Positions 34,515 through 42,689 of a stretch of DNA of 64,000 bases are shown here, one piece after another; the first letter of the stretch is position 1; each line of letters starts with the position of its first letter. Below the pieces are notes generated by a model that worked only from the letters and a program-made list of their open reading frames with translations, had not been told where the DNA came from and did not search any database. The translations under genes were made by a program, and so were the position numbers. Source of the DNA: Marivivens niveibacter (lineage in GTDB: Bacteria; Pseudomonadota; Alphaproteobacteria; Rhodobacterales; Rhodobacteraceae). The stretch is taken from assembly GCF_002150005.2 (NCBI RefSeq), contig NZ_MSPP01000002.1:372001-436000 (forward strand), written 5' to 3'.

Positions 34515-34902
34515 TATCCTGGTTCCCGTCGCACCTGGTGAATTGATTGATAAACTGACAATTCTACAGCTGAAATCTGAACGGATCGACGATGCCGCTA
34601 AATTGGCGAATGTCGCTATTGAACAATCCGCATTAACGGCCGTCGCAAATCAGGCGATCCCGAAATCTGACGAATTGCAGCGACTTTGGGGCGAATTGTA
34701 TCAAATTAACGCGGATCTTTGGGTGATCGAAGACGACATTCGTATTTGTGAATCGCATGACGATTTTGGCGACGAATTTATCCGCCTTGCCCGTGCGGTT
34801 TATCAAACAAATGACCGACGCGCGGCGGTGAAAAAACAGATCAATTTGCTACTTGGGTCGGCGCTAGTCGAAGAAAAATCATACGCGGATACGGGCAAAT
34901 GA
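34507..34902 (+). CDS. DUF6165 family protein
   Basis: This 131-aa helical protein matches DUF6165 by VPVAPGELIDKLTILQLKSERI and FIRLARAVYQTNDRRAAVKKQINLLLGS. The family is typically found with TPR-glycosyltransferase genes, as here. It overlaps that gene by 8 bp and the FkbM gene by 4 bp (ATGA). No function is known. Confidence 0.82.
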   Translation: MDDILVPVAPGELIDKLTILQLKSERIDDAAKLANVAIEQSALTAVANQAIPKSDELQRLWGELYQINADLWVIEDDIRICESHDDFGDEFIRLARAVYQTNDRRAAVKKQINLLLGSALVEEKSYADTGK

Positions 34903-35660
34903 ATTTGGGTGCGCGCCTGCGCCAGCACTACACAGACGCCGCCGCGATCAAAAATGAAATCGCGGTAAAGCTGCGCCAAGAGAAAGGGCGCGGTCGGGCC
35001 GCGTTGAACCGCGAATTGCATAGGTTGCGGCGCGGAACAGAGCCGCAGTATCTATTCGCGTCACAAGCGGGCCAAGACATGATCGTGGATCGGTTGTTTA
35101 GCGGTAAGACAGGCGGGACATTTGTGGATGTCGGTGCGTATGACGGTGTAACAGGGTCTAATTCATTGTTTTTTGAACAGATCCGTGGATGGTCGGGTGT
35201 TTTGGTTGAACCTGTTCCGTCCCAAATTCAAAAGGCACGCATCGCCCGCAAAAGTGAGTGTCTGCAACTGGCGGTTTCCGATACGGCTGGTGAGGCTGAA
35301 TTCATTGCGGTCACCAAAGGGTTCACGCAAATGAGCGGTTTGGCGCAAAGTTATGACGCCCAGACCTTGGCTCAGGTCAGGAATGATCCGCGTCATGTAG
35401 AAGAGTTGGTTCAGGTCCAGACCAAACGATTGTCTGACATCCTGACGGACGTGGGAATTGAACATCCTGATTTCGTGTCGTTGGATATCGAAGGCGGAGA
35501 GGTCGCTGTCTTGCGCGATTTCCCGTTTAGCAAACATCGTGTTCAGGTCTGGGCGATTGAAAACAACGCGGGCGATTCCGTTATCGCGTCGATCATGCGA
35601 GACGCTGGATATGATCTGGTGGATTTTGCGGGACCTGACGAAATTTACAGATTACGCTGA
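34899..35660 (+). CDS. FkbM family methyltransferase
   Basis: The SAM-binding core is visible: GGTFVDVGAYDGVTGSNS (about residues 70-87), then FVSLDIEGGEVAVLRDFPF. The FkbM family methylates hydroxyls of sugars and polyketides. At 253 aa it is normal length. Coupling to DUF6165 by ATGA and the following motB gene suggests modification of a flagellar or surface glycan. Confidence 0.87.
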   Translation: MNLGARLRQHYTDAAAIKNEIAVKLRQEKGRGRAALNRELHRLRRGTEPQYLFASQAGQDMIVDRLFSGKTGGTFVDVGAYDGVTGSNSLFFEQIRGWSGVLVEPVPSQIQKARIARKSECLQLAVSDTAGEAEFIAVTKGFTQMSGLAQSYDAQTLAQVRNDPRHVEELVQVQTKRLSDILTDVGIEHPDFVSLDIEGGEVAVLRDFPFSKHRVQVWAIENNAGDSVIASIMRDAGYDLVDFAGPDEIYRLR

Positions 35661-35726
35661 TCGCGATTAATTTCCCCGAAACCTTTGGATCATAGCCCTG
35701 ATTGCGGGTGAACAAAGGTGGATAGA

Positions 35727-36524
35727 ATGGCGGTTGGAACCAACGCGCCGGTCATTATCAAACGCAAAAAAATGGTCGGCGGTGATGGCCATCACGGCGG
35801 CGCGTGGAAAGTGGCCTATGCGGATTTTGTAACGGCGATGATGGCGTTCTTTATGCTGATGTGGCTACTGAACGCGACGACAGAACAGCAACGCAAGGGT
35901 ATTGCGGATTATTTCGCACCAACAATCCCTCTGGCGCGTGTATCCGCCGGAGGCGACGGTGCGTTGGGCGGAGAGGACGTTTTTTCGCGCAACATGCAAA
36001 TTCAATCGGGTACGGGCGGCGTGGGGAACAGTGATGGCATGCCGCCGAATGAAACCGATTCTTTAGCCGAATTTGCCGCGATGATTGCTGGCCAAACCGG
36101 CGAAGCGTTATTTGCAGAGAACGAATTGCGGCACATTGTGACGTCGATCACCGACGAAGGGCTGGTTATCGATATTTTCGCGACACCGTCAGAGCCGATC
36201 TTTGTTGATCGCACTGCTGAGCCCACTCCGATTTTGCTGGAAATATTAGATTCTGTAGGTGCCGCTGCGCAGATGGTCCAGAACGAAATATCGGTTCATG
36301 CTCATCATGCGACGCAACCTGTTGTGGTGCGCGATCATATCGTTTGGGATGTTTCGCTGGCTCGCGCGGGTCAGGTCCGTCAGTTATTAGAGGCCGAAAA
36401 CATTGCGCCAAAACGTTTCGTTCGTGCAGTTGGTCACGCGGACCGCGATCCCGCAGAATTTGTACCCACATCAGTTCGGAATAACCGTATTAGGATCGTT
36501 TTTCTGCGGTCCGATCTCCGTTAG
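35727..36524 (+). CDS. motB: Flagellar motor protein MotB
   Basis: MotB anchors the stator to peptidoglycan and carries the proton-binding Asp. The N-terminal region KVAYADFVTAMMAFFMLMWLLNATTEQQRKGI contains that Asp (YADF) and one helix. The C-terminal OmpA-like domain is recognisable (WDVSLARAGQVRQLLEAENI, VRNNRIRIVFLR). ATG 35727 with AAAGGTGG upstream is preferred to GTG 35718. motA is not in the window. The protein looks intact although the locus is damaged further down. Confidence 0.9.
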   Translation: MAVGTNAPVIIKRKKMVGGDGHHGGAWKVAYADFVTAMMAFFMLMWLLNATTEQQRKGIADYFAPTIPLARVSAGGDGALGGEDVFSRNMQIQSGTGGVGNSDGMPPNETDSLAEFAAMIAGQTGEALFAENELRHIVTSITDEGLVIDIFATPSEPIFVDRTAEPTPILLEILDSVGAAAQMVQNEISVHAHHATQPVVVRDHIVWDVSLARAGQVRQLLEAENIAPKRFVRAVGHADRDPAEFVPTSVRNNRIRIVFLRSDLR

Positions 36525-36585
36525 GGGCCTGTTAATTGTGATGGCCTAGACCTTTGTGCAACGTCCTGATGCAGAAAGGCTCGAT

Positions 36586-38037
36586 ATGACGATTTCCTCT
36601 TCTCTTAACGCGTCGGTCGCGGGGTTGGCGGCAAATGCGTCGCGACTTGCGTCGATTTCGGACAATATTTCGAACGCGTCGACCTATGGGTACAAACGGG
36701 CCGAAACCGATTTCAATTCGATGGTCGTATCGAGCGCCGAAGGTACATATTCGGCAGGCGGCGTGCGTACGACGACCACGCGTGCGATTGATGAAATGGG
36801 GTCTTTGGTGTCGACATCCAGCGCTCTGGATTTGGCCGTCAGCGGACGGGGTATGTTACCTGTGACAACCTCGGCATCTGTAGCTGACGGTGGTAATGAC
36901 ACTCCGTTTCTTATGACGACGACCGGCAGTTTCTCAACGGATGAAGATGGCTATTTGACCACCTCTAGCGGTCTGGTTTTGATGGGTTGGCCCGCAAATG
37001 CGGATGGGTCTATTTCGACCCACGCCCGCGATACCGCCGAAGGGTTAGAGCCAATTTTGATCAATGTCAGTGGTTTTGCGGGCGAGCCGACGACGGCCAT
37101 CGAAATGCAGGCCAATTTACCCGCCACATCAACTGCCAATGGGGCGGAAGGCGCAGCCGAAGAATTGACCGTCGAATATTATGACAATCTGGGAAAGACG
37201 GAAAATCTGGGGATAGAGTTTGTTCCGATCGTCGCCGAAGAAGGATCATCCAACACTTGGACGATGGTCATCACGGATAGCGCCTCTGGTGATGCGGTTG
37301 TGGGTGAATACACGTTGACCTTTGACGACACGCGCGATCTGGGCGGGACGCTGGAGTCTGTCACGGCTGTGACCGGTGGCGCCTATGATGCCACTAATGG
37401 CACGATCACGGTCACTGTAGATGGGGGACCGATTTCTATCGATATTGGAACGCTAGGTGATACCGATGGCCTGACACAGCTTTCCGATACGTTTCAGCCA
37501 GGTACAGTGACAAAAGACGGGTCCGAAGTCGGCAATCTGACGACGGTTGGCGTGGATGAAAACGGCAACGTAACGGCGTCGTTTGATACAGGCGTTACGC
37601 GGGTGCTGTATCAGGTGCCATTGGTGGATGTGGCTAATGTGAACGGATTAGAGACGGTCGGTGGTCAGGCCTATCGCATCACCAACAGTTCCGGGTCGAT
37701 GTATTTGTGGGATGCCGGCGATGGTCCGACAGGTGAAATCGCGTCTTATGCCCGCGAAGAATCTACAACCGATGTCGCGAGCGAACTCACAGACCTGATC
37801 CAGACACAGCGTGCCTATTCATCGAATGCAAAGGTGATCCAGACCGTCGCGTTGTCTTTGGCCGAGTTCACCTCTTTACCGGTCGAAATCGTGTCTTGTA
37901 CTTTGGACAGATCAGAGTTGATGGTTTTCAGGGTGCTTAGCGCCACCATGGCGCCATTGTTGGTCAGAATGCTAGACATAAAGGATGTCCCTATAATGTG
38001 GCGCTTTGCGCCTGGTTTTGTCTTTGTTCGGTTTTGA
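36586..38037 (+). CDS. flgE: Flagellar hook protein FlgE with replaced C terminus
   Basis: Residues 1-421 are a normal hook protein: N-terminal MTISSSLNASVAGLAANA and NISNASTYGYKRAETDF rod/hook signatures, and C-terminal TDLIQTQRAYSSNAKVIQTV. In intact FlgE this is followed by a short helix of the form D-x-M-L-x-x-x-x-N-x-K-R. Here, from 37849 on, the frame runs antisense through the 5' end of a flagellin gene for 62 non-native residues to the stop at 38037. The lost helix belongs to the terminal coiled-coil domain needed for polymerisation, so a working hook is unlikely. Confidence 0.9.
   Translation: MTISSSLNASVAGLAANASRLASISDNISNASTYGYKRAETDFNSMVVSSAEGTYSAGGVRTTTTRAIDEMGSLVSTSSALDLAVSGRGMLPVTTSASVADGGNDTPFLMTTTGSFSTDEDGYLTTSSGLVLMGWPANADGSISTHARDTAEGLEPILINVSGFAGEPTTAIEMQANLPATSTANGAEGAAEELTVEYYDNLGKTENLGIEFVPIVAEEGSSNTWTMVITDSASGDAVVGEYTLTFDDTRDLGGTLESVTAVTGGAYDATNGTITVTVDGGPISIDIGTLGDTDGLTQLSDTFQPGTVTKDGSEVGNLTTVGVDENGNVTASFDTGVTRVLYQVPLVDVANVNGLETVGGQAYRITNSSGSMYLWDAGDGPTGEIASYAREESTTDVASELTDLIQTQRAYSSNAKVIQTVALSLAEFTSLPVEIVSCTLDRSELMVFRVLSATMAPLLVRMLDIKDVPIMWRFAPGFVFVRF
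37839..37979 (-). pseudogene. Flagellin 5' fragment (47 codons) fused tail-to-tail to flgE
   Basis: The minus strand from ATG 37979 reads MSSILTNNGAMVALSTL, then SKVQDTISTGKEVNSAKDN and ATVW: an unmistakable flagellin N terminus. After Trp47 the flagellin frame enters flgE sequence and stops at TAG 37815-37817 after 7 non-native residues. The remaining more than 200 residues of flagellin are absent. The bases CCAGACCGTC (37839-37848) fit both genes, so the junction lies within this shared stretch. A ribosome site AGGGA lies upstream of the ATG. Confidence 0.9.
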
Positions 38038-38121
38038 ACAATCGAAGAGACGCCATTCTGACGCGAACCGGTCCAATGCCGGCATCCATTTCGGATGTGC
38101 TGTGATCATGCGTGCGGTGAG

Positions 38122-38136
38122 CTAACGATTCCCTAA
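38122..38136 (-). promoter_or_regulatory. CtrA-like site upstream of the flagellin fragment
   Basis: On the minus strand the sequence TTAGGGAATCGTTAG has the TTAA-N7-TTAA layout of CtrA sites with six of eight matching bases, and includes a GANTC methylation site. CtrA controls flagellar genes in this group. It lies about 145 bp upstream of the flagellin start and within 35 bp of the end of the FlgN-like gene. Moderate match only. Confidence 0.3.
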
Positions 38137-38169
38137 TGCGCGCGGTGAAATTTGTTCAAATTCTATCGA

Positions 38170-38499
38170 TCAGGCTTTGCGCAATATTTGCGGCGCCGTG
38201 GGAACATGTTTGGCGAACTGTCCATCCGAACCATAACTTGCGAAATTTTCCTGTTGTTCTTTCGCATTGGTCTGATTGGCGATTGAATCATCGATCCCGC
38301 GTTTCGCCGCCTCTATGACTGCCATTGTGCGTCTTGCGGCTGTTTTGATCGCCGTCAGATCATCTGCATCTAGATCGCTGGGTAAGTGCATTGATTCCGT
38401 GATCCGGGCCAATGCGTCCAATGTGGTGAATTTGCCTTCGGTTATGGCTGCGCGTGTGCGTGCAAGCTGGGCAATTATGTCCATGGCACGTTTATCCAT
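38170..38499 (-). CDS. FlgN-like flagellar export chaperone (putative)
   Basis: The 109-aa helical protein shows the FlgN-type layout: TRAAITEGKFTTLDALARIT (the E-G-x4-L spacing) and TMAVIEAAKRGIDDS after it. FlgN escorts hook-junction proteins FlgK and FlgL, both missing in this window. Its start overlaps cheL by 8 bp. Similarity is a pattern judgement; it may instead be another short flagellar helical protein. Confidence 0.55.
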   Translation of the reverse strand: MDKRAMDIIAQLARTRAAITEGKFTTLDALARITESMHLPSDLDADDLTAIKTAARRTMAVIEAAKRGIDDSIANQTNAKEQQENFASYGSDGQFAKHVPTAPQILRKA

Positions 38500-38713
38500 C
38501 TGCCCGCTCCGCTAATGCATGAAACAAGGACTCGGTCAGGCCAATCCCGCCACTTTTTACGATCGCTCGTGCTTGGGCTTCGTGCATGAAAGTCAAAAAT
38601 TGATCCCCGCTATTTCCGGTTTCGCCGACACCGGAATGTTTCAGCATCTGGGATAGAAACGCAGTTTCGATTTTTTCTGCTGCTGATCTTATTGGGGATT
38701 GTGTCGCAATCAT
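38492..38713 (-). CDS. cheL: Rod-binding protein CheL (FlgJ N-terminal type)
   Basis: This 73-aa protein matches the rod-binding domain: AAEKIETAFLSQMLKHSGVG, then GDQFLTFMHEAQARAIVKSGGIGLTESLF. In alphaproteobacteria it is a stand-alone protein that helps rod assembly, unlike the two-domain FlgJ. It is divergent from fliK across 106 bp, and the two flank a direct repeat. Confidence 0.87.
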   Translation of the reverse strand: MIATQSPIRSAAEKIETAFLSQMLKHSGVGETGNSGDQFLTFMHEAQARAIVKSGGIGLTESLFHALAERADG

Positions 38714-38740
38714 TTGGGACTCTCCTTTGGGTCAATTTTC

Positions 38741-38771
38741 CAAAGATTGAATCGATTTCGGTAAAGATTGA
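38741..38771. repeat. Direct repeat AAAGATTGA between cheL and fliK
   Basis: AAAGATTGA occurs at 38741-38749 and 38763-38771, spaced 22 bp, two helical turns, in the divergent promoter region. It may be a regulator site pair for both directions. Confidence 0.35.
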
Positions 38772-38819
38772 GTAATCATCGTCAGGTTTAGTGGCATCAG
38801 AACCAGTGCGGAGATTTTG

Positions 38820-39677
38820 ATGCAGGTCAGTTTAGTTCAGTCATCTTTATCAGGTCTGCCGAATGACGGGGGCCTCTGTGCCACAGATGAGATGTGTGAT
38901 GCGTTTCTACAAACAATGGATCAGCTGGAAACTGACGGCGAAACAGACACTGATTCAGCGGAAGTTGATAAGAGCCCAGAACCCGAGCTGGACGTCGACG
39001 AGAATGATCCGCTGGCGATCCCTGCGCCTCAGATTCCACCGGTAGATCCAAAGCCGGATAGGGAAGGCAGAACCACCACAGATATCGAGGCACAGGATTT
39101 CGGCAAAGATCATCAATTTGATGGCGCCATAACAAGAATAGAGACTAAATCGGCCCAAGTTGACCAAAAATTTCTGGATATAACTGGCTTTGAGGCCAGC
39201 ATGGACCACGCAGTTGCGCCAAACGACGGCCCAGAGAAAGGCCCGCCTGTGTCGCTAGAACGCACGATTGTACGGTCCGAAGTCGTACCAAAAATTGTAC
39301 CAAACACGACCGAGGCTCAGGTTGTGAAACAGGTCCTGTCCGCGCCGTTGTCTGATGGAAATGTGACTGAAATCGCTCTTGATCCCGAAGAGTTGGGGCG
39401 GGTGAGGATGCAGATGATCACGCATGAAACGTCAGTCCAAATCGTTATTGCAGTAGAGCGGCCAGAAACCGTGGATTTGATGCGAAAACATCTGGATCTG
39501 CTGACAAACGAATTCAAAGAGTTGGGGTTTGGTGACGTGAGTTTAGACTTCGCGTCCCACGACGACACGGACGACTCCCGCCAAGGTACTAGCCATGGCA
39601 AAGCTGAAACCCAGACCACCGAGATAATTCAACCCGTTTTGCGCGCCTCCGATGGACGCGTAGACATCAGGCTATAG
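38820..39677 (+). CDS. fliK: Flagellar hook-length control protein FliK
   Basis: FliK measures hook length and switches export specificity. The first about 150 residues are acidic and low-complexity, as usual; the C-terminal Flg_hook domain is clear: LDPEELGRVRMQMITHETSV and LDLLTNEFKELGFGDVSLDF. I chose ATG 38820 (GGAG 7 nt upstream) rather than the overlapping TTG. 285 aa is short but within the family range. flgD follows after 7 bp. Confidence 0.87.
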   Translation: MQVSLVQSSLSGLPNDGGLCATDEMCDAFLQTMDQLETDGETDTDSAEVDKSPEPELDVDENDPLAIPAPQIPPVDPKPDREGRTTTDIEAQDFGKDHQFDGAITRIETKSAQVDQKFLDITGFEASMDHAVAPNDGPEKGPPVSLERTIVRSEVVPKIVPNTTEAQVVKQVLSAPLSDGNVTEIALDPEELGRVRMQMITHETSVQIVIAVERPETVDLMRKHLDLLTNEFKELGFGDVSLDFASHDDTDDSRQGTSHGKAETQTTEIIQPVLRASDGRVDIRL

Positions 39678-39684
39678 GGACCCA

Positions 39685-40332
39685 ATGACAACGATTGATA
39701 CATCCACTTTGGCAACATCAACGGGGACAACGTCGTCTGATACCAATTCGGTCATCAGTTCCGATTTTGAAACCTTTTTGACAATGCTGACGGCGCAAAT
39801 GGAAAACCAGGATCCTCTTAATCCGGTCGATTCCACCGATTATGCCACGCAATTGGCGACATTTTCGTCGGTTGAACAGCAGGTGCTGACCAACGATCTA
39901 TTATCGGACCTGACGGGCATGTTCGCAACATCGTCTATGTCAGAACTGGCCAATTGGGTCGGTAACGAAGTTCGCGTGTCTGCGGCGGCATATTATGGCG
40001 GGACAAACAGCGTAACGGTCGCGGCAGAGCCCGATAGCGCCGCAGATAGTGCGGAATTGGTTGTTTATGACAGCACCGGAACAGAGGTCGATCGGCTGTC
40101 GATCGACACCAACGCGGCATTGATAGAATGGGAGGGAATGTCCGAAGGCAGCTACAGTTTTGCCGTGCTAAGCTATCAAGACGGGGTTCAGATTAACGCT
40201 GAAACGGCCGATGTATATGTAGCGGTAACCGAGGTGCGCAGCGCAGACGATGGCGTCGCATTGGTGTTGGAGTCAGGTGATGTTGTGGCGGCCACTGATG
40301 TGACCGCCTTGCGTGATCCAAGTTATGGTTAG
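39685..40332 (+). CDS. flgD: Flagellar hook capping protein FlgD
   Basis: FlgD caps the growing hook. The N-terminal signature is complete: DFETFLTMLTAQMENQDPLNPVDSTDYATQLATFSSVEQQV. A central FlgD Ig/Tudor-like region follows. It ends in a 4-bp overlap with the convergent ubiB. It forms a two-gene unit with fliK; both look intact. Confidence 0.93.
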   Translation: MTTIDTSTLATSTGTTSSDTNSVISSDFETFLTMLTAQMENQDPLNPVDSTDYATQLATFSSVEQQVLTNDLLSDLTGMFATSSMSELANWVGNEVRVSAAAYYGGTNSVTVAAEPDSAADSAELVVYDSTGTEVDRLSIDTNAALIEWEGMSEGSYSFAVLSYQDGVQINAETADVYVAVTEVRSADDGVALVLESGDVVAATDVTALRDPSYG

Positions 40333-41852
40333 ATCAGCGTACCCACCCAAAACACAGCCATCGCGCCCGCGCCGATAACAGCCCAAATAGCGGGGTGTAG
40401 CGTGGAATCGTCTGTGTCTTTTTCCGGTTTGGACTGACGTATCAACGCAGCCTCGGCCAATTGCGGCAGTCGTGGACCAAAGCGTGCCAATACACGTGCT
40501 GTGCGCACCAGGTCACGGGTCAATGCGGCAGGGCCGATCGATTTTTGGATGTATTCTTCGACCACGGGGCGGGCGACTTCCCAGATGTTGATATGTTCGT
40601 CCAGCGACCGCGCCACGCCTTCGACAACGACCATGGTGCGCTGAAGTAGGATCAATTCGGTGCGCGTTTCCATGCCGAACCGTTCGGTGACTTCGAACAG
40701 ATAGGCCAACAGACGGCCCATCGAAATGCGGCTGGCGTCCATGCCAAAGATCGGTTCGCCCACAGCACGCAAGGCGCGTGCGAATTCCTCAACATCCTGA
40801 TCGGCGGGCACGTAACCTGCTTCGAAATGCACCTCTGCGACGCGTTTGTAATCACGGCGGATAAATCCGAACAGGATCTCGGCGTAAACGCGGCGGGTGT
40901 ATTCGTCGATGTAGCCCATGATACCAAAATCATAGGCAATAATATCGCCATTCGATGCGACCTTTAGGTTGCCGTGATGCATATCCGCGTGAAAAAAACC
41001 ATCGCGCAGTGCGTGGCTTAGGAACAGTTGCAACACACGTGCGCCCAGCGCGCGGCGATCATGGCCGGCGGCGTCAATCGCGTCGATATCACCAAGGCTT
41101 AGGCCTTCGGCCCATTCCAAGGTCATCACGCGGCGGGACGATAGGTTCCATTGGATTTTGGGCACCTGAAATCCTGCGTCGCCTTCGGTATTGGCGGCGA
41201 ATTCTGATGCGCTCGCGCTTTCTAGGCGTAGGTCCAATTCACCCTGAACAACGCCGTCGAAATGTTCGATGACGTCCATCGGGCGCAAACGCCGTGATGA
41301 AGGAGAGAAGAATTCAACAAAGCGGGCCGCGAAATAGAATGCGTCGACGTCCTTTTGAAAGGCGCGTTCGACGTTTGGCCGCAGAACTTTGACCGCGACC
41401 TCTTTGCCGGTTTCAGCGATCCGTGCGCGGTGAACCTGCGCGATGGATGCGGCCGCGACGGGTTCGGAAAATTCGCTGAACACCTCGTCAACGTTGATGT
41501 CCAATTCTTTGGCCACCGCTTTTTTCGCGACGTCCAATGGGAATGGCGGCAGCGCGTCTTGTAGGACGCGTAGTTCGCGGGCCAAATCAGGGCCAACAAC
41601 GTCAGGACGGGTCGACATGATCTGACCGAATTTGATGTAGGCAGGGCCCAATGCGGTTAGCGCGCGGGATACTGGCGGCAGTGAGGCGTCACCTTTGTAG
41701 CCCAACCAGCGGAACGGAAATGCCAATGTGCGTGCGGCAAAGCGCAGGACGGGGCTCGCGTCGAATGCATCTAGCGCGATGTTCATGGCGCCCGCGCGTT
41801 CTAGCGTTGCGCCTGTACGGATCAGGCGCCAAATGTTGTGAGGTCCGCGCAT
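40329..41852 (-). CDS. ubiB: Ubiquinone biosynthesis kinase-like protein UbiB
   Basis: UbiB is an atypical kinase/ATPase of the ABC1/COQ8 family supporting ubiquinone synthesis. Visible: the KxGQ motif (AYIKFGQIMSTRPD), EPVAAASIAQVHRA (the Ala-rich nucleotide loop), FHADMHHGNLKV with catalytic HxD, and YDFGIMGYI. One or two C-terminal membrane segments (residues about 485-507). ATG 41852 overlaps the ubiE stop by 1 bp (TAATG). 507 aa. Confidence 0.95.
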   Translation of the reverse strand: MRGPHNIWRLIRTGATLERAGAMNIALDAFDASPVLRFAARTLAFPFRWLGYKGDASLPPVSRALTALGPAYIKFGQIMSTRPDVVGPDLARELRVLQDALPPFPLDVAKKAVAKELDINVDEVFSEFSEPVAAASIAQVHRARIAETGKEVAVKVLRPNVERAFQKDVDAFYFAARFVEFFSPSSRRLRPMDVIEHFDGVVQGELDLRLESASASEFAANTEGDAGFQVPKIQWNLSSRRVMTLEWAEGLSLGDIDAIDAAGHDRRALGARVLQLFLSHALRDGFFHADMHHGNLKVASNGDIIAYDFGIMGYIDEYTRRVYAEILFGFIRRDYKRVAEVHFEAGYVPADQDVEEFARALRAVGEPIFGMDASRISMGRLLAYLFEVTERFGMETRTELILLQRTMVVVEGVARSLDEHINIWEVARPVVEEYIQKSIGPAALTRDLVRTARVLARFGPRLPQLAEAALIRQSKPEKDTDDSTLHPAIWAVIGAGAMAVFWVGTLI

Positions 41853-42604
41853 TAGATTTTCCACCCCGAATGCAGCGCCGCGATACCCAGCGACAGGTTG
41901 CGGTATTTCGCGTTGCCGAAACCGGCCTTTTTCACCATGTCGAGGAACGTGTCCTGATCTGGGAATTTACGGATCGATTCGACCAGATACTGATAGCTTT
42001 CGCTATCGTTCGCGATCAGTTTGCCCATACGCGGGATGACGTTGAACGAATACAGGTCATAGGCCTTTTGCATCATCGGGTTCGGCAACTGGCTGAATTC
42101 CAGCACCATCAAACGGCCGCCTGGGCGCAGAACACGGTAGGCTTCGTTCAATGCCTCTTGGGGACGGGTTACGTTACGGATGCCAAAGCTGATGGTGTAA
42201 ACATCAAAGGTATTGTCAGGAAACGGCAGTTTCATCGCGTCGCCTACAACCCAGTCTAGGCTATCGGCCATGTCTGCGGCTTCGGCGCGTTTACGGCCTT
42301 CGACCAGCATGGATTCGGTTAGGTCCAACACGGTGGAATGCCCGCTGCCTGCGCGTTGCAGGAAACGGAACGAAATATCGCCGGTGCCGCCAGCCACATC
42401 CAATAGTTTCTGACCTGCGCGTGGGGCCAGCCAATCCATCATCGCGTCTTTCCAAACGCGGTGGATGCCGACGCTCATCACGTCATTCATAATGTCATAT
42501 TTTGATGCGACCGACTTGAACACGCCCTGAACGCGGCCCGCTTTTTCGTTTTCGCGCACGGTTTCAAAACCGAAGTGAGTGGTGTTGTCGCGATTGTCGG
42601 TCAT
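41852..42604 (-). CDS. ubiE: Ubiquinone/menaquinone methyltransferase UbiE
   Basis: UbiE is the C-methyltransferase of ubiquinone synthesis. Conserved motifs: [33 protein letters not shown] (SAM site), and [30 protein letters not shown]. The 250-aa length is typical. The ORF extends upstream to 42928 antisense to mutM, but ATG 42604 begins the family's N terminus ([16 protein letters not shown]) and leaves a divergent 85-bp promoter region with mutM. Coupled to ubiB. Confidence 0.96.
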   Translation of the reverse strand: MTDNRDNTTHFGFETVRENEKAGRVQGVFKSVASKYDIMNDVMSVGIHRVWKDAMMDWLAPRAGQKLLDVAGGTGDISFRFLQRAGSGHSTVLDLTESMLVEGRKRAEAADMADSLDWVVGDAMKLPFPDNTFDVYTISFGIRNVTRPQEALNEAYRVLRPGGRLMVLEFSQLPNPMMQKAYDLYSFNVIPRMGKLIANDSESYQYLVESIRKFPDQDTFLDMVKKAGFGNAKYRNLSLGIAALHSGWKI

Positions 42605-42689
42605 TGCTCTTGCCGTCCTTGCCGATGCGTCACATTTAATAGGTCTGATCAGGGGCATACACTGCCGCCCCAAAGATAGGAAGCGCACC

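Noticed and set aside
37849-38037. Extra 62-residue C-terminal domain of FlgE
   Set aside because: The tail is antisense flagellin sequence, so it is not a new functional domain.
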